The notes beneath the pieces were generated by a model that did not search any database, was not told the origin of the DNA, and was given only the letters and a program-made list of their open reading frames with translations. This document shows positions 57,673 to 64,000 of a DNA stretch of 64,000 nt, piece by piece. Made by a program: the position numbers and the translations under genes. The first letter of the stretch is position 1. Every line of letters begins with the position of its first letter. The stretch lies in assembly GCA_946122785.1 (NCBI GenBank), contig CAMGYJ010000002.1, positions 19,566,492-19,630,491 on the forward strand. Reading direction: 5' to 3'. Origin of the DNA: Linum tenue. Its lineage: Eukaryota > Streptophyta > Magnoliopsida > Malpighiales > Linaceae.

Positions 57673-58014
57673 TTTTCTCTGCCCTTATAAAAAATTTCGT
57701 CCCCGAAATTTGCTTGGAACTCATCCTTTTATACTTCCTTCCCACGATAATCTATTCTTGCTATAACTACTTCGTCGGTACCCTTTGCTCATATATGTTT
57801 CCTTAGCTTGTAGCACTCATGTAACCATAAGTGCCTCACTGCCCTTTTTACTCCCCAGCTCGAGCCAAACGTGGTCAAACAAAATGCCAATTCGGCTTGT
57901 CATGTTGATCAAATTCTCCTAGTAGTTGATGTTGAACCTAAATCCAAAATCGAGACATCACATTTCCCCCCTCCTTAAGAAAAATTTCGACCTTGAAATT
58001 TGTTCGTTGTGACG
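57673..58014 (-). pseudogene. Gypsy pol 3' ends and polypurine tracts
   Basis: Directly inside the 3' LTR, the minus strand reads a purine tract and a pol-end motif (AAATTTCGGGGACGAAATTT). A second, similar set occurs at 57963-58010: AAATTTCAAGGTCGAAATTT, then GGAGGGGGGAAA, then TGTGATGTCTCG, which could be another LTR start. Two different Gypsy 3' ends therefore lie within 350 bp. No further pol remains. Confidence 0.55.
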
Positions 58015-58489
58015 TGATAGAAACCCGCTAGCAGGGTTCTATCTAATCAATGAAAATTTGTTGGAAAAATGGAAAGAATGGGGATGGAAGCCTTGATTGG
58101 CTTCTGGGCGGATTGGTTGTATGGGAAAAGAGAGGGGAACGTGGAAATTGTGAAGGGAAGGGAAGTGGGTGTGATGCGCAGAGGGAAAGAAGAAGGAAGA
58201 AGGAGAAGGGGTCGGCTGGTTTGGCCGCCGAACAGGGGAAGGGAAAATGAGAGGGGTCGGCAGAGGGAGGAGGAGAGGGATAGGGATTAGCTACTAGGTT
58301 TAGGGTTTAATTATTCCATAATCTCATTCAACGTAGAAAATAGTTTAAATAACAATTCCTAATTACCGATAACTACCCCAACTTATTAAACCCCCAATCC
58401 GAATCCCAAATACCCAATAAATCCATAAACAATTATAAACTATCAAATAAGTTCAATTGCGAATTAAATAGAAATGCAGGTTTCTATCA
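58015..58489 (-). repeat. 3' LTR of the gag-only element
   Basis: 475 bp with perfect TGATAGAAAC/GTTTCTATCA ends. A telo-box-like AGGTTTAGGGTTT lies near 58296. Confidence 0.93.
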
Positions 58490-58518
58490 TCCCCGCCTCC
58501 TTCGAATCAACCTTGTCC

Positions 58519-60507
58519 TCAAGGTTGCCAGTCCTCCACCTGGTCTTCACCCTTACCCTCCGCCGCATCATCCTCGGCCTCATCTTCCCATCTTCCGATC
58601 AGCATCATCAAGTCCGGCTTCGCGCACTTGTGTCCAATGGTGAATCGCTCGTCACAGTTGAAGCACTTGCCTTCTCTTCTCTTCTGGTCTATCTCTGCTG
58701 AACTTAGCCGGACGAAGCCCTTAGGCGGAGCTCTCGGCCCAAGCCTTGCTGCCGGGGCCACTGCTCCTGGTGCCGCTCCAGCCCCGCCACTGGCAGTAAT
58801 GGCGGTGCCGCCACTCCCGCTACTCCCTGCGCCGGTGTGACCTCCTCCTCCCGGCTTGGGGTATCGCCCTATGACGTTCCTCCAGCTCGCCAGCTCCTCC
58901 TCCTTGTGCCCTGCAAGACGAAACACAGTCCGCAAGGTATCCGGCTCAAAAATCTTGACTGCCGCAGCAATCTCAGGCTTTAGGCCTGCCATGCACATCC
59001 CCACCAGGGTCTCTTCTGGAACTTCTTTGCACTGGTTCCCCAATTTGAGGAACTCTGCCCGGTAATCACTTACCGAACCGGTCTGCCTGAGCTTGGCCAG
59101 CTGCTCCGGCGCCCAGCCCTCTGATTTGCCGAATTGGTAGCGAAGCTCCTCCTGAAATATCGGCCAAGTAATCAGCGTCTGCGCGGCAGCATAGGATCGC
59201 TCCAACCATTCCCACCAATGCAGGGCGTCTCCCTCTAGGTAGAAGGACGCCAGTTGCGCCTTCCTTTCCTCTCTGGTCGGGTGATTCCTGAACCACCTGT
59301 CAGCTGCATATAACCACAAGCCGGCGTCCTCCTGACCATTGAATTTCGGAAACTCAATGGTCGGGGGCTTGGCCCTAAACACCAACCCATACTCATCATC
59401 ATACCGATCATATCCACCATACCTGCCAGCATTGGGGTAACCTCGGTGATACCCCGGAGGTCCGCCTGCGTCGCCTCCTGCACTCCAGCCATGCCCAGCC
59501 TCACCTGAGTAGTCGCCGTACCCGCCCGGTGGAACCCCTGGGTGTGCTGCTGCTGCGATCGGAGGTCCGTAGGCACTCGAACTCTCAAGCTGGGCCCGCC
59601 AGTCCGCCACTGGTCGACCATCCGGAGTTAGCCCGAACCGGTGGGGTTCGTTGGTAAATCGGCCCACCCCGGGTCGCCCATTGGTGGTCCGCCCTGCCCC
59701 GGTCTGGCCGGCTTCGGTCCACCCAGCTCCGGTCCGACCAGACTCGGTCCAACCCGGCCCGATCGGCCCATTTGGGCCCGGTTGGATCACCAGGGCCCGA
59801 TCCGCCCCGCCTGCCCGATCGTACCCGCTCCCGGCCGGCTGCACTCGGCCCATCTCACGCTCCATGGAGTGTGGGCCCACTTGGGTAAAGCACGGGTTCT
59901 GGACCACGTTGTCGTAGCCCGGCATCTTCGCCTTGCCGCGTAAGGCCGCGATCTCCTCAGCCGTCGGAGTCGGTAGTAGCCCGGGCCCATTACGAGCCCC
60001 TTCAGCATCGGGGCCCATTCGTTCGACCGTGGCTTGCCCTACGTTGACCGCGGCCAAACCTCCCCCTGGCCCCGTCGCCGCCGAGCCCGCCGCAGCCCCG
60101 CTCGCCGCCGGGACCGCCGCGCTCCTTCCTCCCGCACCCGCGCCAGTTCCGGCCGCCGCTGCTGGGTTCGGCCGAGGCGCCTCCACCTCGCTCCGGTCAC
60201 CCCCGCCGAGCCCCAATGCCGCAGCCAGCCGCCTCTGCTCCTCCTGCATGCTGGTGAGGAGCTGCATGATCACGTCGCGTTCACGCCTGGCCTCTTCCAC
60301 CTCCGCCCGTACCTCCTCCATGTTGGAGTCGGTCCTCAGCTGCATAGCCATGATGGTGCGCATCGAGGTTTGGAGATCGTCACTCTCCGTCTCGTCCACG
60401 ACGACTCCTTCTCGCCGGTTGTCCGCCAAGGGTGGGGAAACCCTGGTCGTGGCCGCCGCCTTGGATCCAGCGTCGGACTTCTCTGCCGGTGACTTGTTGA
60501 TCGCCAT
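58519..60507 (-). CDS. Gag polyprotein of the gag-only Gypsy-type element, 662 aa
   Basis: The ATG at 60507 lies about 56 nt after the primer-binding site. Residues 1-100 include a charged coiled-coil-like stretch (MEEVRAEVEEARRERDVIM). About 100-370 is Ala/Gly/Pro-rich low complexity. About 380-540 is the retrotransposon gag fold (IEFPKFNGQEDAGLWLYAAD, LEGDALHWWEWLERSY, RYQFGKSEG). Near 617-632 a CCHC knuckle reads CFNCDERFTIGHKC. The frame is fully open with no protease, RT or integrase. The stop falls in CCTTGAGGACAAGG, a sequence that in Gypsy elements encodes a NLEDK-type end of pol, so a deletion probably fused gag to the pol tail. It would form the capsid for element RNA and relies on another element for enzymes. 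Confidence 0.93.
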   Translation of the reverse strand: MAINKSPAEKSDAGSKAAATTRVSPPLADNRREGVVVDETESDDLQTSMRTIMAMQLRTDSNMEEVRAEVEEARRERDVIMQLLTSMQEEQRRLAAALGLGGGDRSEVEAPRPNPAAAAGTGAGAGGRSAAVPAASGAAAGSAATGPGGGLAAVNVGQATVERMGPDAEGARNGPGLLPTPTAEEIAALRGKAKMPGYDNVVQNPCFTQVGPHSMEREMGRVQPAGSGYDRAGGADRALVIQPGPNGPIGPGWTESGRTGAGWTEAGQTGAGRTTNGRPGVGRFTNEPHRFGLTPDGRPVADWRAQLESSSAYGPPIAAAAHPGVPPGGYGDYSGEAGHGWSAGGDAGGPPGYHRGYPNAGRYGGYDRYDDEYGLVFRAKPPTIEFPKFNGQEDAGLWLYAADRWFRNHPTREERKAQLASFYLEGDALHWWEWLERSYAAAQTLITWPIFQEELRYQFGKSEGWAPEQLAKLRQTGSVSDYRAEFLKLGNQCKEVPEETLVGMCMAGLKPEIAAAVKIFEPDTLRTVFRLAGHKEEELASWRNVIGRYPKPGGGGHTGAGSSGSGGTAITASGGAGAAPGAVAPAARLGPRAPPKGFVRLSSAEIDQKRREGKCFNCDERFTIGHKCAKPDLMMLIGRWEDEAEDDAAEGKGEDQVEDWQP

Positions 60508-60562
60508 TTTGCTGCTGCCCGTCCCGGTGTAGAGTTGCGATAACTCAATAATCAGAACCTGA

Positions 60563-60574
60563 GCTCTGATACCA
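60563..60574 (-). promoter_or_regulatory. Primer-binding site (tRNA-iMet)
   Basis: The minus strand reads TGGTATCAGAGC two bases after the 5' LTR. This is the standard plant initiator-Met tRNA primer site. Confidence 0.9.
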
Positions 60575-60576
60575 GA

Positions 60577-61051
60577 TGATAGAAACCCGCTAGCAGGGTT
60601 CTATCTAATCAATGGAAATTTGTTGGAAAAATGGAAAGAATGGGGATGGAAGCCTTGATTGGCTTCTGGGCAGATTGGTTGTATGGGAAAAGAGAGGGGA
60701 ACGTGGGAATTGTGAAGGGAAGGGAAGTGGGTGTGATGCGCAGAGGGAAAGAAGAAGGAAGAAGGAGAAGGGGTCGGCTGGTTTGGCCGCCGAACAGGGG
60801 AAGGGAAAATGAGAGGGGTCGGCAGAGGGAGGAGGAGAGGGATAGGGATTAGCTACTAGGTTTAGGGTTTAATTATTCCATAATCTCATTCAACGTAGAA
60901 AATAGTTTAAATAACAATTCCTAATTACCGATAACTACCCCAACTTATTAAACCCCCAATCCGAATCCCAAATACCCAATAAATCCATAAACAATTATAA
61001 ACTATCAAATAAGTTCAATTGCGAATTAAATAGAAATGCAGGTTTCTATCA
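60577..61051 (-). repeat. 5' LTR of the gag-only element
   Basis: 475 bp, nearly identical to 58015-58489. The three differences seen are all A/G. Confidence 0.93.
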
Positions 61052-61056
61052 TGACG

Positions 61057-61696
61057 ACTCCAAGTTTCACTTGTGATAATCTCTTTACAAGGAATTGTAC
61101 CTCCTTCTAGCCTTGATGTATTGATCCCATGACATCTTGACAGGCTTCCTGTGACCTACCTAATTCCTCATCTGGTTTACTTACGCGCCCCCTAGCGTTG
61201 CTTAACGTGTAACTTTCCACTACTCCTTGGGTCGTAGCCCTACATTTGATTCTCGTGAACATAAAAAACCTTCCTTGCCTCCTTTCCTCAATTTGTTGTC
61301 CTCCATTTGCCGTAACTCCTTGACTACTGCCTGTCGACTTCCTACATACTATGCGTCTTCCTCTACCTCATTATGATCAGCTTGCATCCCCGTAGGGTAT
61401 GAGCTGCCTTGGACGACCCTTCTCCCTCACGAAAAAAAAGTTTACTATGTAGTCCCCATATGACTCCTTTCCTTCTTATGCCCGAGACGTACCTCCTAAA
61501 GTTATTTCCTTATCATGATTAGAGTATACTAGAGATTCTAAAAATCCTCGAAAGACTTTGACTTATTTGGCCAAACTTTTAACTGACACTCCCTTTTTCT
61601 ATTCCTTTAAAAACTGAACACTTGAAAAACGTAGATCGTCACTCCAGTATTCCTTGGAGACCAAGGAACAGAGGAGTGTCGGCTCTATTACCAAAA
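61057..61696 (-). other. Gypsy interior remnant and degenerate primer site
   Basis: No gag or pol frame is visible. Next to the 5' LTR the minus strand reads TTTTGGTAATAGAGCC (around 61681-61696), a probable decayed TGGTATCAGAGC. The host element has lost almost all of its interior. Confidence 0.6.
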
Positions 61697-63990
61697 TGAA
61701 ACGACCCGATCCTTTTTGAAAATCAAACCATAACTCAAACCACGAACCGGTTACTCCAGAGTAACCCAAACAACTTTTTAAAAATAAATAAACCACCGAT
61801 GTTTAAGAATTTCAAACAAAAAGACTGAACACTTGGGCAAATGACAATCCAAATACTTAAAATGAATGTACTCAGAATCTTCAGTTTACACTCATAACCA
61901 TGTAACAAAGAAATTTAACTATTCTAACTCTGGCTCTTCACGAGTTCCTTGACTTCTCCTCAATGCTAATGCAGCTACTCGCCTCACCTTGCCTCTTCTC
62001 GAAATCAGCCTCTCCTAACCCTTCCTCGACCTGGTGAGTGAGAAGGGGTCAGTCTCGTCGTTACTTCCTAAGGTCTTTGCCCTAGGAAAACTCCTTACTA
62101 AATATATTATTAGGGGATTGCCTTCCTTAGAAGAAAGTCGTTCTCGCTTTCTGCTCTTAAATAATCATCCTTACTAAAACACGTTATTTGGGTTCTTGAC
62201 TTAGACAAAATCCATTCTCGCTTTCATCCTTTATACTTTGTTATCAACTATTCTATAAGAGACCTCTACTCCTATCTTATCTTTAGAATTCCCTTGCTTA
62301 TATTCTGAATCCATAGACACCAACACTAGGGACCACCGCGTTACGTCTCACCGGTGTCCCTACTCGAGTATGCCAACCGCGTTACGTCTCGCTGTCCGGT
62401 TGTATACCCAAACTCGACAATGGCACTGTGTTACGTCTCACCGTCCAGTCCATGCCCGGTCAACTACTGTGTTACGTCTCGCCGTCCAGTAGTGACCCCA
62501 ACAAACACGATAAATTGCTGCGTTACGTCTCGCCGTCAGGCAGAGATCCGACCATCTACCGCGTCCAGTAGTGGCCCAACCGCCCGGGGGTTCATCTTAC
62601 CATTAACCAACTATTACAACCATACATTTATACATAGCACAACGCGTGCCTCCACCCTTATAGGCGGTGGGATGCCTCACACCCATATCGCGCATTACTC
62701 AAAAATTAACTAATTAATAACTTAAACGAAAAGCATAAACTAAAAGACCTACGACAGAGATTTTACCCCCTTTACACTCACCTCAAAGAGTTGACTCCCC
62801 GAAGAAACCCCTCCTTAGCCGAATTATCTCGGGAAACCTATTAATAAGAATCTATTTTCTTAGACGACCTTTCTCGATTTAAAATCCCATTTGAATAACT
62901 AGAACATCCTCTCCTCAAAATGCAGACCTCAAGCCTCGCTCCAAAGGTCCCTTAACCCCCTTTAAAAATTTTCTAGAAATAATCCCTGCAAAACCAACCA
63001 TTTTTCCTAGTTATTTTTGTCCTGAACGAATTTTTCACCTAAATTAAACCTTCTTAACAATTTGAATAGTAATTTTCCTATGTCAATCATGAGCCCCTAT
63101 ACCCTGTAAAATTATCAAACACTTAAAATCCACTCGGTAAGATTTTTGTTTAACTAGTTAGAATCTTCAAACAATTTCTAAAAATAGAAATACATATTCA
63201 AAAATTCCCAAATTAAATTACAGCCATATAATAGACCACCTTCAATTTATAAAATTGTGAAAACTTGGAAAAAACACCCCTAGAGGATCGAAACAATTTA
63301 TAACATCCGAAATAAGTTTCTGCAAATTCCCAGTTGCTTTAGCGACCACCCAAAATCTGTCACTAAAAGGTTGTAACGTCTTGTTGCTAAAAACCCAGAA
63401 TTGCACCCTCATGAAAAATCCCCAAATTAATCGACCTAACTCAAAGGGATCGAGTTCCCTTACCTCTAGAACGTGTCTATGACTAGATTGGATGGCCCGG
63501 GACGTTGATTTCCTCATTGATCGATGATCGACCCCTCAAAGTCACCACTAATAAAATACGAGCTTCGGATTAGACTATGGATAAATCTAATTTAGAAATC
63601 GTGAAGGGATTCGTGATCCTTATCTGGAAACACAAAAGGGATGGGATTGGGATCGGGATCGGGATCGGCTGCGAGCGGCGCTGCTGCTTTCTTCTTTCTT
63701 TCTTTTTTTCTCGCCTCGCGCTGGGGCGAGTGTTGGCGGCGGGGGGTTTGCTCTCTAGGGAGTAATTTGTGAATTGGGGAATTATGAAAAGGGAGGAGTG
63801 GAGGCACCCGGCCTTTTGGCCGCCCACTAATTGTGATTAATATATTTTTTTCTTTAAATAATAATAATAATGTAATGGTTATTATTATTATTAGTATTTC
63901 TAATCCGCGGTTGCAACTCTTAGTGCGTAACCGTTAATCCAACCATCACGTATTGAGGTCGAACCTAAACCCAAAGGTCGGGGTGTTATA
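61697..63990 (-). repeat. Gypsy 5' LTR, about 2.3 kb
   Basis: On the minus strand it starts TATAACACCCCGACC at 63990 (one change from TGTAACACC) and ends GGGTCGTTTCA at 61697. It shares 63270-63990 with 56973-57672 and about 62480-63255 with 23768-24556. The partner target duplication is lost because the 3' LTR is truncated; the right flank is ACACT. Confidence 0.85.
62335..62545. repeat. Irregular repeat of GTTACGTCTC(A/G)CCGTCCAG in the Gypsy LTR
   Basis: Five copies spaced about 40-55 bp apart within 210 bp. Two recognisable copies also occur in the LTR fragment near 24500. Confidence 0.8.
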
Positions 63991-64000
63991 ACACTTCTTC

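Larger units (their letters stand above)
58015..61051 (-). mobile_element. Gag-only LTR retrotransposon (TR-GAG type), complete and young
   Basis: 3037 bp. The LTRs are 58015-58489 and 60577-61051 (475 bp each), start TGATAGAAAC, end GTTTCTATCA, and differ at three sites by eye. The 5-bp duplication TGACG is at 58010-58014 and 61052-61056. The primer site is TGGTATCAGAGC (complement of 60563-60574), matching initiator-Met tRNA. The purine tract AAGGAGGCGGGGA lies before the 3' LTR. The only gene is gag. This matches the described TR-GAG class, non-autonomous elements mobilised by a Gypsy partner. Confidence 0.93.

Noticed and set aside
60034..60532. Long plus-strand ORFs opposite the gag gene
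   Set aside because: They lie antisense to the GC-rich, Ala/Gly/Pro-rich part of gag and have no domain; they result from composition.
1..64000. tRNA, rRNA or snRNA genes
   Set aside because: No cloverleaf-type or rRNA-like sequence was noticed; a covariance-model scan would be needed to exclude small RNAs.

Overview
This is a transposon-rich plant nuclear window, most likely from a flowering plant. The evidence is an A-type (CYP71-clan) cytochrome P450 with its usual single intron, plant L1 LINEs, Copia and Gypsy LTR elements, CACTA, hAT and Mutator-like (MULE) DNA transposons, and plant mobile domain (PMD) genes. I saw no bacterial-type operon, CRISPR array, rRNA or tRNA gene. The P450 on the minus strand (9947-11623) is the only clearly recognisable ordinary gene. 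A second, unidentified host gene is suggested by exons at 33449-33480 and 33575-33686 that resume after a huge insertion at 51427-51454.

Layout. 1-4740: an LTR-like sequence split by a complete CACTA element (831-3979, TSD AAC), which itself holds a smaller element (2021-2977). 4741-9946: AT-rich DNA with one old hAT element (6980-7653) and a gene scrap. 9947-11715: the P450 and its promoter. 12813-13830: a second copy of the 2021-2977 family with a 9-bp TSD. 15163-24556: a CACTA left end, an L1 (LINE B, +) split by an opposite L1 (LINE A, -), then a Gypsy LTR piece. 24661-26585: the end of a MULE transposase gene split by a hAT element with an exact 8-bp TSD. 26655-29043: two recent tandem duplications around a hAT MITE. 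31097-33088: a CACTA element (TSD GGT).

33687-51421 is the most remarkable part. It is an old Copia element (TSD ATAAT) with a MULE in each of its two 591-bp LTRs. MULE-1 is 34018-39230 (TSD TCTATATAA) and MULE-2 is 42117-50930 (TSD GTTTTTCCC). Both have the same plan: long terminal inverted repeats packed with short palindromic motifs, a TATA box just inside each end, and two convergent genes, a MuDR-type transposase and a PMD gene. Both carry inactivating lesions, including hAT MITEs.

52841-64000 is a 5'-truncated L1 (LINE C), then a minus-strand Gypsy element with ~2.3-kb LTRs whose interior is mostly lost. Into that remnant a young gag-only LTR element (58015-61051) has inserted. It has 475-bp LTRs differing at only 3 sites by eye, TSD TGACG, and an initiator-Met tRNA primer site, and it matches the TR-GAG class.

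Most coding sequences here are transposon genes with visible breaks. The gag-only element is the only one whose coding region looks intact. Coordinates of element ends rest on direct reading of TSDs and TIRs. Family names rest on motif recognition without a database search.
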